64,000 bases of DNA from positions 2,480,001-2,544,000 of the forward strand of contig NZ_CP080766.1 in the NCBI RefSeq assembly GCF_019602855.1. Direction: 5' to 3'. The notes beneath the pieces are model-generated. The model worked only from the letters and a program-made list of their open reading frames with translations. It was not told the DNA's origin and searched no databases. A program made the position numbers and the translations under genes. This DNA is from Cupriavidus pinatubonensis. Lineage in GTDB: Bacteria; Pseudomonadota; Gammaproteobacteria; Burkholderiales; Burkholderiaceae. Below, one piece after another: positions 54,306 to 64,000 of the stretch. The number at the start of each line of letters is the position of its first letter. Within the stretch, counting starts at the first letter, position 1.

Positions 54306-55151
54306 ATGCCCGACACCTCGCAGAACGACGGCGTAATCGTTCGCCGCTCCGGCGGCGTGCTGTTCGCCACGCTGAATATTCCCGCCACGCGCAATGCGCT
54401 GGCACCTGAAGTCGTGGCGGCGCTGGCCGCGGCGGTGGAACAGGCGGAGACCGATCCCGAAGTCCGCGCGCTGGTGTTGCGCGGCGCGGGCGGCATCTTC
54501 AGCGCCGGCGGCAACGTCGGTAATTTCCAGGCGCGCCTGCAGGCCGACGCTAGCCAGGAAGACCCGGTCGCCACGCGCAACCGCCAGTTCGGCTATTTCA
54601 TGGAGCGCCTGTCGGTGCTGCCGGTGCCGGTGATTGCTGCCGTGGATGGTGCTGCGATGGGCGGAGGCATGGGCCTGGCGTGCGCGGCGGACATTGTGCT
54701 GGCCACGCGCGATGCGCGCTTTGCGCTGTCGGAAACCACGCTGGGCATCATTGCCGCGCAGATCGCGCCGTTCGTTGTGCAGCGCCTTGGTGCGGTGGCG
54801 ACGCGCCGTCTCGGGCTGACCGGTGAGCGCGTCAGCGGCCAGTCGACGGTGGCCATCGGGCTCGTCGATCAGCTTGCCGAAGACAGCGCCGAGCTTGACG
54901 CGCTGATCGCCGAATGGCTGACGCGCGTCGGCCGCTGCGGGCCGAACGCGAACCGCGTGTTCAAGACGCTGGTGGGCCGCTGCGGTCGCGAGCCTGTATC
55001 GCCGCTGCTCGACGAGGCCTCGCACCTGTTTGCTCAATGCATGCGGCAAGAAGGCGCCGAGGGCGTTGCTGCCTTCCGCGAGAAGCGCGACGCCAGCTGG
55101 GTCGCGCGCTTCGATGCCGACACCGTCCGCGCGGCGCAGGCCGTCGCCTGA
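54306..55151 (+). CDS. Enoyl-CoA hydratase/isomerase (AtuE-like)
   Basis: 281 aa crotonase fold. The oxyanion-hole segments are GIFSAGGNVGNF and VDGAAMGGGMGLACAADIVLA. One catalytic glutamate is visible in LSETTLGI (about 142); the other usual Glu of hydratases is replaced in the GGGMGLA region, as in several specialised crotonases. ATG 54306 (MPDTSQNDGVIV) is preferred over 54288. In the atu/liu scheme it would hydrate the carboxylated enoyl-CoA made by the carboxylase. Confidence 0.88.
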   Translation: MPDTSQNDGVIVRRSGGVLFATLNIPATRNALAPEVVAALAAAVEQAETDPEVRALVLRGAGGIFSAGGNVGNFQARLQADASQEDPVATRNRQFGYFMERLSVLPVPVIAAVDGAAMGGGMGLACAADIVLATRDARFALSETTLGIIAAQIAPFVVQRLGAVATRRLGLTGERVSGQSTVAIGLVDQLAEDSAELDALIAEWLTRVGRCGPNANRVFKTLVGRCGREPVSPLLDEASHLFAQCMRQEGAEGVAAFREKRDASWVARFDADTVRAAQAVA

Positions 55152-55188
55152 GATTTCAAAGACTCAAAGAGATTCACGGGATTCCCTC

Positions 55189-57188
<2,000 letters not shown>

Positions 57189-57192
<4 letters not shown>

Positions 57193-58988
57193 GCGATACC
57201 GCCAAGACCGTACGCATCGGTGGCGCCTCGGGCTTCTGGGGCGACTCCGCGATCGCCACGCCGCAGTTGCTGGCCGTGCCCGGCATGCAATACCTGGTCT
57301 ACGACTACCTGGCCGAGACCACGATGTCGATCCTGGCGCGTGCGCGTGCAAAAGACCCGGCATTGGGCTACGCCACCGACTTCGTGAATGCGGCGATGGC
57401 GCCGAACCTTGGCGAGATTCTGCGCCGCGGCATCCGCGTCGTCGCCAATGCCGGTGGCCTCAATCCGGAAGCCTGCCGTGACGCGCTGCTCAAGGTCGCC
57501 GCGCAGCAGGGCTTGTCGCCACGCATCGCCGTGGTGACCGGCGACGACGTGCAGCCGCACTTCGCGCAATGGTGCGCGGACGGCCTGACCGACCTGGCAG
57601 GCCAGCCGGTGCCCACGACCGAGCCATGGTCGGCCAATGTCTACACCGGTGCGCAGGGCATTACGCGAGCGCTGGCGCTGGGCGCGGACATCGTCATTGC
57701 CGGACGCTGCGTGGACAGCGCCGTGGTGGTCGGCGTGCTCGCGCACGAGTTCGACTGGGACTGGACCGACTGGGACCGCCTGGCTGCCGGCACGCTCGCC
57801 GGCCATGTGATCGAGTGCGGCGCGCAGGCTACTGGCGGCCTGTTCACGGACTGGCAGCGCGTGCCGGGCTGGGATCGCATGGGCTATCCCGTCATCGACT
57901 GCGCGCATGACGGTAGCTTCGTGCTGAGCAAGCCCCAAGGCACGGGCGGACTGATCGATCCCGCCGCAGTGGCGGAGCAGGTGCTGTACGAGGTCGGCGA
58001 TCCGGCCAACTACCTGATGCCCGACGTGACCTGTGACTTCCGCACGGTGCGCACCGAACTGGCCGCGCCGGGACAGGTGCGCGTGTCCGGCGCACGCGGC
58101 CGGGCACCGGGTGGCCACTACAAGGGCAATGCGACGTGGCAGGACGGCTACCAGATCAGCCTGATGATGGCGATCCGCGGCATCGACGCACCCGCCAAGG
58201 CACGCCGCACGGCCGATGCGCTGCTCACGCGCACGCGCGCCATGCTGGCCGAGCGCGGCCTGCCTGACTACAGCGAGACAATCGTCGAGCTGCTCGGCTG
58301 TGAATCGCAATACGGCCCGCATGCGCGCGAGCTGCCGACGCGCGAGGTCGTGCTGCGCATCGGCGCACGGCACGCGCAAGCCAAGGCGCTGAGTTTCCTG
58401 CAGCGCGAATGCTCGTCGGCCGGCACGTCGATGGCGGCGGGCACGCGTTCGTCGTTCTCGGGCCGCGTCGACATCCAGCCCGTGGTCAAGGTGTTTTCCT
58501 TCCTGGTGCCGAAGGGCGACGTGCCAATGCGCGTGGCGTTCGAGGACGGCGAGATCGTGCTGTCCAAGGCCGCGCAGTGTGGTGACGCTGCCGCCCCGGC
58601 GGCTGTCGACATGCCGGCACTGCCGCCGGTGCCCGACCAGCCCCGCGTGCAGCGCCCGCTGGTGGCATTGGCCTATGCCCGCAGCGGCGACAAGGGCGAC
58701 GACGAGAACATCGGCGTGATCGCGCGGCGGCCCGAGTACCTGACGCTGCTGCGCGAGCAACTGACGCCGCAGGCTGTACGCGCGTACTTTGCCCATCTCG
58801 TTCACGGCGACGTCGAGCGCTTCGACGTGCCGGGCCTGCATGCGCTGAATTTCCTGATGCATGGCGCGCTGGGCGGCGGCGGTGTTGCAAGCCTGCGCTC
58901 CGATCCGCTCGGCAAGAGCTACGCACAGATGCTGCTGGACTTCCCGCTGTCGGTCCCGCAGAGCTGGGCGCAAGACACCGCTAACTGA
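57189..58988 (+). CDS. AtuA-like DUF1446 protein
   Basis: 599 aa. The N-terminal DUF1446 domain (RIGGASGFWGDSAIATPQLL; YDYLAETTMSILARARAKDPALGYATDFV) is joined to a C-terminal domain with LAYARSGDKGDDENIGVIAR, the architecture of P. aeruginosa AtuA. AtuA is needed for growth on citronellol/geraniol but its reaction is unknown. Its presence is the main reason to relate this operon to acyclic terpene rather than leucine degradation. Confidence 0.9.
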
Positions 58989-59040
58989 ATCGCAGAACCG
59001 ATTGCGCCGGCCACAGGCGCACATCCGACAAGGAGGAGAC

Positions 59041-60039
59041 ATGACACAACGCAAGCCCAACGGGCGCATCCGCAGGCTGCTGGGACTGGGTCTGTTCGCA
59101 GGACTGATTGCGGGCACGGCGCCGGCGGTCGCCCAGGGCGACAACTGGCCCAGCCGCCCCGTACGGGTAGTGGTGCCATACACGCCCGGCGGCGTGTCCG
59201 ACGCTGTCTCGCGGCTGGTCATGCAGAAGCTGGCCGAGCGCATCGGCCAGCCCGTGGTGGTGGAAAACCGTCCGGGTGCGAATGGCATGATCGGCTCGGA
59301 CAACGTCGCCAAGTCCGCGCCGGACGGCTATTCGCTGCTGGTTGTGGTGGCCGCGCATGCGATCAACCCGAGCCTCTATCCGAAGATGAGCTACGACCCG
59401 ATCAAGGACCTGACCGGTGTCAGCCTGATCGGCCGGATTCCGCTGCTGCTGGTGTCGAGCGCCCAGCTGCCCCCGACCAACGTCAAGGAACTGGTGAGCT
59501 GGGGCAAGGCCCATCCGGACAAGATGACTTTTGCGTCCAGCGGCAACGGTTCGGGCGCGCATCTGGCCGGCGAACTGTTCGCGCAGACCACCGGCGTGAA
59601 GATGGTCCACGTTCCGTACAAGGGCATTTCGCCGGCGTTGCCTGACCTGTTCTCGGGGCAGGTCGCCATCATCTTCGATTCGGTCCAGACCATGATGCCG
59701 CAGGTAAAGGCCGGCAAGGTCCGCGCGCTGGCGATTTCGAGCCCGACGCGCTGGCCGGCGGCACCGGACGTGCCGACGATGGCCGAGGCCGGCTATCCGA
59801 GCGTGACGGCCAGCAGCTGGATCGGCCTGATCGCGCCGGCGAAGACGCCGCCAGCGGTGCTCGCAAAGATCTCCGCCGAGATGGACGCCGTGTTGCGCCA
59901 GCCCGATGTCCGCGCGCGGCTGATCGACTACGGCATCGACCCCGTGGGCGGCAAGGCCGACCAGTTCCAGGCCTTCATCAAGGATGAATCCGTGCGCTGG
60001 GGCGAGGTGGTGAGGAAGGGCGGCGTGAAGGTGGAGTAA
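59041..60039 (+). CDS. Bug-family tripartite tricarboxylate transporter substrate-binding protein
   Basis: 332 aa. AAGGAGGAGAC precedes ATG 59041. A Tat-like or Sec signal (RIRRLLGLGLFAGLIAGTAPAVAQ) leads to the Bug core (WPSRPVRVVVPYTPGGVSDAVSRLV, YDPIKDLTGVSLIGRIPLLLV). It begins 52 bp after the AtuA-like gene in the same direction and is followed by a terminator, so it belongs to the carboxylase operon and probably binds the pathway's carboxylate substrate. No TctAB genes are nearby. Confidence 0.93.
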   Translation: MTQRKPNGRIRRLLGLGLFAGLIAGTAPAVAQGDNWPSRPVRVVVPYTPGGVSDAVSRLVMQKLAERIGQPVVVENRPGANGMIGSDNVAKSAPDGYSLLVVVAAHAINPSLYPKMSYDPIKDLTGVSLIGRIPLLLVSSAQLPPTNVKELVSWGKAHPDKMTFASSGNGSGAHLAGELFAQTTGVKMVHVPYKGISPALPDLFSGQVAIIFDSVQTMMPQVKAGKVRALAISSPTRWPAAPDVPTMAEAGYPSVTASSWIGLIAPAKTPPAVLAKISAEMDAVLRQPDVRARLIDYGIDPVGGKADQFQAFIKDESVRWGEVVRKGGVKVE

Positions 60040-60046
60040 GCTGGTG

Positions 60047-60077
60047 GGGCCGGTCCGATGCCCGTGCCGGCCCGTTT
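60047..60077 (+). terminator. Terminator of the carboxylase/Bug operon
   Basis: GGGCCGG and CCGGCCC arms (7 bp, 13-base loop) begin 7 bp after the Bug stop codon and are followed by GTTTGCT. The hairpin overlaps the convergent patatin gene's end region by a few bases and may work in both directions. Confidence 0.65.
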
Positions 60078-60078
60078 G

Positions 60079-61017
60079 CTACAGATGCCGCTCGGCAGGC
60101 GGAGAATGATCGTGATGCTGGTGCGACGCTGGGTGCAGGTCCGCGCTGCAACTCGGCGATTCCGCATCATGCGTGTGCGGGTGCAGGGCGCCCGGCACAT
60201 TCTGGCTGTCCAGGCCATTGCGAGACAGCCACAGCGCCGTCGTGCCGGCCGCCCGGTCGATCAGCTCGCCGCAGCGCGAGTAGTCATAGGGTGAGATATC
60301 GAGCGGGCACAGCGGTGGCACCACGGAAATATGTGCGTGGTTGCTCCAGTGCTGCAGGTCGTGGACAAGCTGGCGCGCCACCAGCAGCGAAAGCGCATTG
60401 AACGCGTGTTCGAGCGCCCCGCGCGGCGGACGCCGCTCTGAGCACGTGAAGCCTGCCGGCAGCACGATCACGCGCGTGGCGCCGAGCCGGATCGCGGTGG
60501 AAACCGGGGTGTTGTTCGCGACGCCTCCGTCGATCAGCGTGCGTCCTTCGAACTGCACCGGCGGGAACACGCCGGGAATCGCCGCGCTGGCGAGCACGGC
60601 CTCGACGATGCCGCCGCTGGAAAGCAGGACTTCCGCGCCGCTCTGCATATCGGTTGCCACCACATGCAGCGGCAGCGCGGCACTTTCAAGGCGCGCGTCG
60701 CCAAAGTTGCGGTTCAGCAAGGTGCGCAGGCCAAACGCATCCACGAGGTAGCCGCGGCTGCCGCCCAGCATGCCCAGCACGCTGCGCCACGACCACGGCA
60801 TGATCTCCGCGCGCCGGATCGCGCGCCACAGTTGCTCCAGTTGCGCGGCCCCTTCGCGCCCCGGGTGGCACGCGAAGTAGGCTCCATTGATGGCCCCGGC
60901 CGAGGCCCCGATTACGAGGTCGGGCGTCAGGCCCCACGCCACCAGTTCGCGCAGCATGCCTACCTGGATCGCGCCCAGGCTGCCGCCGCCGGCAAAGACA
61001 AAAGCGGTTTTTTCCAT
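60079..61017 (-). CDS. Patatin-like phospholipase (RssA/NTE type)
   Basis: About 312 aa. The start at 61017 (MEKTAFVFAGGGSLGAIQVG) puts the oxyanion-hole GGGSLG near the N-terminus; GASAG holds the nucleophile serine and IDGGVANNTP the catalytic aspartate, forming the Ser-Asp dyad. It acts on phospholipids or lysophospholipids. The last 40 residues are His/Pro/Ser-rich (HPHTHDAES, HPASHQHHDHSPP), unusual for the family, possibly disordered or metal-binding. Confidence 0.9.
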   Translation of the reverse strand: MEKTAFVFAGGGSLGAIQVGMLRELVAWGLTPDLVIGASAGAINGAYFACHPGREGAAQLEQLWRAIRRAEIMPWSWRSVLGMLGGSRGYLVDAFGLRTLLNRNFGDARLESAALPLHVVATDMQSGAEVLLSSGGIVEAVLASAAIPGVFPPVQFEGRTLIDGGVANNTPVSTAIRLGATRVIVLPAGFTCSERRPPRGALEHAFNALSLLVARQLVHDLQHWSNHAHISVVPPLCPLDISPYDYSRCGELIDRAAGTTALWLSRNGLDSQNVPGALHPHTHDAESPSCSADLHPASHQHHDHSPPAERHL

Positions 61018-61505
61018 GGTATGAGTGCGGCGCAATCCACGCCGCGCTTGTGCTCGGGCTGAAATCGTCCTGAGCAAAGCATAGGCGACACTGGCGCCGG
61101 TTGGCAGGGCGGGCTTCGCGAAACCGGCATGCAGGCAACGCCGGCGGTGTCATGTGCCGGAGGCGGTTGTATCTCGATTGCGCAATTAACCGACATGAGT
61201 TTTGATCCCGACTTCGGGGCGACCTGTGGTCGCACAAACTCTTGCGTCAGATCGGTGGTGAGTCGGGTATTGCGCACACCATTTGTACCATAGAGCTTAC
61301 AAAGCCATGGTTTGTGTAACGAAGTAAACAAGCCAGCAGGATTCAGGGTACGGGGCAGTATCAGAAAGATTACGGTTTATTAAATAGGGCAGAAATTGCC
61401 GCCAGTTGAAGAGAGTTGGTCGAAATGCCCACTGCTATGGTGGCTCGCGGCCAATGTCTGGACATTGCAGCCGCACCTATCCAAGCAACCGTTGCAGGAA
61501 TACGC
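61018..61505. promoter_or_regulatory. 488-bp divergent region between patatin and fliD
   Basis: No supported gene. A hairpin GCGACC-TGT-GGTCGC lies at 61219-61233. A composite repeat follows: TTTGTA (61282-61287), TACAAA (61298-61303) and TTTGT (61311-61315), forming overlapping inverted repeats, and an outer TTAC...GTAA pair (61297-61319). The 61260-61420 stretch is AT-rich. Candidate flagellar or housekeeping control region; I could not find a good sigma-28 promoter. Confidence 0.45.
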
Positions 61506-62972
61506 ATGACAACCATATCGAATCTGGGCGTCGGCTCAGGTCTCGACCTGAGTTCCCTGCTGGATCAGCTAACGCAGTCTGAACAGGCGCCGCTGCAAGC
61601 GATCCAGGACCAGGAAACCAGCTACCAGACCAAGCTGTCGGCCTACGGACAGCTCAAGAACGCGCTGACCGCCTTCCAGTCGGCCGCAGGCAAGCTCGGC
61701 CAGCCTGACTTCTTCAACGCGACCAAGATCTCCTCGAGCAGTACCGACGTGCTCAGCGCCACCAGTACCACCGGCGCCGCGCAGGGCACGTACTCGGTCA
61801 ACGTCACCGCGCTGGCGCAGGCCCAGTCGCTCGTCGGTGCCGGGCAGGCCAAGGAGGACGCGACGATCGGCACAGGCACGATCCATATCGACTTCGGCAC
61901 CATCAGCGGTGGCACGCTGGATACCGACAGCACCAGCGCCACATACGGCAAGTACACGGGCGCCACGTTTGCGGCCAAGGACGGCAGCACGGGTGTCGAT
62001 ATCAATATCGACAGCACCCATGGCACGCTCGAAGGCGTGCGCGATGCGATCAATGCGGCCAATGCCGGTGTGACCGCGACCATCCTGAACGACGGATCGG
62101 GGTCGCCGTACCGCCTGGTGCTGACGTCCAACGACACGGGCGAGGCTAACAGCATGCGCATTTCCGTGACCGGCGACAGCACGGGCGCGCTCACCGGCCT
62201 GGTGGCCAATGATCCGGCGGGCACCCAGAACATGGAGCAGACCGTCGCTGCGCGCGATGCCCGGCTCTCTGTCAACAACATCGACATCCAGAGCGCCAGC
62301 AACGACGTCTCGGCCATTCAGGGCCTGAGCCTGTCGCTGTCGCAGACCGGCACGTCGGTCGTCAGCGTGCAGCGCGACAACACGGCCATCCAGAACGGCA
62401 TCCAGGCCTTCGTCACGGCCTACAACAGCCTGCAAAGCACGGCCACGAGCCTGTCGGCCTTCAACCCGACCGCGGCGCAGGGCCAGCAGGCCGCCCCGCT
62501 GACAGGTGACGGTGTGCTGCGCAACATCCAGACGCAACTCCGCTCAGCGCTCAATATGCCGGAGGCCGGCGGCCAGGACGCGTTCACGATGCTGTCCCAG
62601 GTCGGTGTCAGCTTCCAGAACGACGGCACGCTGACTTTGGACGCCAACAAGCTGTCCAAGGCCATGAACAGCAATATGGCCGGGGTGGAGACACTGTTCA
62701 GCAACAGCGACGGCAAGACCGGCTACGGCAACCAGATCAGCAGCCTGGTCGGTGAAATGACCGGAACCGACGGCGAGCTGACTTCCGCGACCGATGGCAT
62801 CAACAGCACGCTGAAGGACCTGAGCTCGCAGTACGACTCGACGCAGAACATGGTCAACGACACGATCGCAAACTATCGCCAGCAGTTCACCCAGCTGGAC
62901 ACGATCATGGCGCAGATGAAGAACACCAGCACTTACCTGACGCAGCAGTTCAGTGCGTCGAGCAAGAGCTGA
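61506..62972 (+). CDS. fliD: Flagellar hook-associated protein 2 (filament cap)
   Basis: 488 aa. AGGAATACGC precedes ATG 61506; upstream in-frame ATGs are less likely. The N-terminal domain (SNLGVGSGLDLSSLLDQLTQSEQAPL) and the C-terminal coiled-coil (QISSLVGEMTG; LKDLSSQYDSTQNMVNDTIANYRQQF then FTQLDTIMAQMKNTSTYL) are typical of FliD, which caps the filament and inserts flagellin. Central sequences are rich in Asp, Ser, Thr. No fliS, fliT or fliC is adjacent, and the next gene is convergent. Confidence 0.93.
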   Translation: MTTISNLGVGSGLDLSSLLDQLTQSEQAPLQAIQDQETSYQTKLSAYGQLKNALTAFQSAAGKLGQPDFFNATKISSSSTDVLSATSTTGAAQGTYSVNVTALAQAQSLVGAGQAKEDATIGTGTIHIDFGTISGGTLDTDSTSATYGKYTGATFAAKDGSTGVDINIDSTHGTLEGVRDAINAANAGVTATILNDGSGSPYRLVLTSNDTGEANSMRISVTGDSTGALTGLVANDPAGTQNMEQTVAARDARLSVNNIDIQSASNDVSAIQGLSLSLSQTGTSVVSVQRDNTAIQNGIQAFVTAYNSLQSTATSLSAFNPTAAQGQQAAPLTGDGVLRNIQTQLRSALNMPEAGGQDAFTMLSQVGVSFQNDGTLTLDANKLSKAMNSNMAGVETLFSNSDGKTGYGNQISSLVGEMTGTDGELTSATDGINSTLKDLSSQYDSTQNMVNDTIANYRQQFTQLDTIMAQMKNTSTYLTQQFSASSKS

Positions 62973-63006
62973 CAGGAAGACTACGAAGAGGATCTTCGGG
63001 GTCTTC

Positions 63007-63032
63007 GCGGGCCGGGGTTTGACTCGGCCCGC
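63007..63032. terminator. Hairpin between convergent fliD and yceH
   Basis: GCGGGCCG-N10-CGGCCCGC, a perfect 8-bp stem, starts 34 bp past the fliD stop codon and 8 bp past the yceH stop codon on the other strand. Likely shared terminator, no T-tract. Confidence 0.6.
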
Positions 63033-63039
63033 GCCTCGG

Positions 63040-63744
63040 TCAGGCGCCCAGCGCGTCCGGGTCGATGCCGAGCTGGCTGGCCATATGTTCGACCAGCGCT
63101 TCCAGGCGCTGTACCCGGTTCGAAAGGTCGCGTTGTTCGGCACGCAAGCGCTCGAGTTCAGAGGGCGCGACAGATTCGTCAGCCAGGGCCGCTCCGGCGG
63201 CGGCAAAGCTGTCTACATTGATTTCCCCGCCGAGCAGGTGCATCCACCGATGCTCGCGCTCGCCCGCCGCACGGGGGAGCTTCACCACATAGGGCGGCTC
63301 ATGTTCGGCCAGTTCGTCCAGGAACCCCTCAACGGACGAGATGTCCGCGAACGCGTGCAGGCGCACCGTGTTCAGGCGTAGTTCGGCCGCGGTCTGCGGC
63401 CCGCGCAGCAGCAGCATGGCCAGCAGCGCGGCCGACTGCGAGGGCACGCCCAGCACGCGGTTCATATTGTGTTCGAAGCGCGGCACGCGGCTGCTGCTGC
63501 CTTCGAACACCAGGCTCAGGCCTTTCAGGCCATCGATCGCCACGACTACCTCCGCTTCCGTGACATTCATGACCGGCGCACGCGCGGTCTTCTGGTTGCA
63601 GCCCGCGGTGAGCGCATTGAGCGACAGCGGGTAGGTATCGGGCACGGTGTGCTGCTTCTCCTTCAGCACGCCGAGTACGCGTCCTTCGATCGGGGTCAGC
63701 GCGCGGATCGGCTGGCGGGAGGGGGTGTCAGGCGTGGAGCTCAT
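63040..63744 (-). CDS. yceH: YceH/DUF480 (UPF0502) family protein
   Basis: About 234 aa. LTPIEGRVLGVLKEKQHTVPDTYPLSLNALTAGCNQKTAR and RVLGVPSQSAALLAMLLLRGPQTAAELRLNT represent the two winged-helix domains of the family. The C-terminus (LSNRVQRLEALVEHMASQLG) is a coiled coil. Function is unknown although the fold suggests nucleic acid binding. ATG 63744 (MSSTPDTPSRQPIRAL) chosen over 63801. Confidence 0.9.
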   Translation of the reverse strand: MSSTPDTPSRQPIRALTPIEGRVLGVLKEKQHTVPDTYPLSLNALTAGCNQKTARAPVMNVTEAEVVVAIDGLKGLSLVFEGSSSRVPRFEHNMNRVLGVPSQSAALLAMLLLRGPQTAAELRLNTVRLHAFADISSVEGFLDELAEHEPPYVVKLPRAAGEREHRWMHLLGGEINVDSFAAAGAALADESVAPSELERLRAEQRDLSNRVQRLEALVEHMASQLGIDPDALGA

Positions 63745-63960
63745 GGAGAATGTGTCGTGGTGCCGCGGCGGAGTGCCGGCAAGGCGGACATTCAAACGCA
63801 AGCCGGCGCAATGTGCAACTGCCCGTCCCCAAACCTGCCGCGGCGCCCTCGCTTTCGCGCGGGCGCCGACTACTATCGATGAGGTGCAACGACCGGTTGG
63901 GCGTTGATGCGCCGGAGTGCGCGAAAGCCGACAAATTCTTTTTGCTACGGGGAGGCCAGT

Positions 63961-64000
63961 ATGGCGCAGGCGGACCGGACGGAGAGCGTTGAGGGGCAGG
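63961..64000 (+). CDS. Start of a gene cut by the right edge
   Basis: ATG 63961 preceded by GGGGAGG at five-base spacing opens a frame reading MAQADRTESVEGQ to the window end. The strong ribosome binding site supports a real gene; too little is present to identify it. Confidence 0.55.
   Translation, partial: MAQADRTESVEGQ

Noticed and set aside
61370..61410. Sigma-28-like promoter (TAAA...GCCG) before fliD
   Set aside because: The spacing is 13 instead of about 15 bases and the second box reads GCCGCCA rather than GCCGATAA.

Overview
The window is a high-GC chromosomal segment from a betaproteobacterium of the Burkholderiaceae, most likely a Cupriavidus or Ralstonia relative. The inference rests on gene content: two Bug-type tripartite-tricarboxylate solute-binding proteins, a Neisseria/Burkholderia-type trimeric porin, a BvgA-like response regulator, a tyrB/aroP/hpd tyrosine cluster under an Lrp-type regulator, and many stand-alone catabolic operons with LysR, TetR, IclR and AraC regulators. 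No rRNA, tRNA, CRISPR array, insertion sequence or prophage was seen. Coding density is high, and many operons are joined by ATGA overlaps.

Layout, left half. 1-4022 (minus): a three-subunit molybdenum hydroxylase (Tat-exported 2Fe-2S, FAD and Mo subunits) running into a gene cut by the left edge. 4194-4988: an SDR oxidoreductase. 5221-9146 (minus): tyrosine/phenylalanine catabolism (tyrB, aromatic amino acid permease, hpd), with a divergent Lrp/AsnC regulator at 9557. 10103-14708: a BPL_N-domain protein, then TetR / Bug binding protein / creatinase-like M24 hydrolase, and an orphan ParA. 14871-19117: LysR divergent from a DUF3311 + sodium:solute symporter pair, then a porin. 19243-27872: an acetolactate-synthase-like ThDP enzyme divergent from a tandem-ABM protein, an EmrB/EmrA/outer-membrane tripartite pump and a TehA/SLAC1-family channel. 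27950-30625 (minus): a GlxA-type regulator, a degenerate CoA-transferase B-like protein and Mug DNA glycosylase.

Right half. 31063-33897: an orphan second 2-oxoglutarate dehydrogenase E1. 33956-39154: a MoxR-DUF58-VWA module with a PDZ-less membrane-anchored serine protease and a divergent second VWA protein. 39208-41248: BON protein, isocitrate-lyase/PEP-mutase superfamily enzyme, DUF3820 protein. 41391-47062: a split phosphorelay of two divergent hybrid histidine kinases, a BvgA-like regulator and a separate Hpt protein. 47260-50461: small membrane protein, AraC regulator, di-heme peroxidase and FixH-like lipoprotein. 50565-60039: IclR regulator divergent from an acyclic-terpene-utilisation-like operon (carboxylase beta, acyl-CoA dehydrogenase, enoyl-CoA hydratase, biotin carboxylase, AtuA-like) ending in a Bug binding protein. 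60079-64000: patatin-like phospholipase, orphan FliD, YceH, and a gene cut by the right edge.

The most interesting candidate is the 41.4-47.1 kb phosphorelay. The kinases carry receivers but no Hpt, and the Hpt is a separate protein encoded directly after a BvgA-type regulator. The regulator's own upstream region holds three GGAAA boxes spaced exactly 21 bp apart around a perfect GGAAATTTCC palindrome, and a related GAAATTTCCTA box lies between the two divergent kinase genes. Other candidates are the ThDP enzyme/ABM/efflux locus, the CoA-transferase homologue lacking its catalytic glutamate, and the M24 protein with creatinase-like loss of metal ligands.
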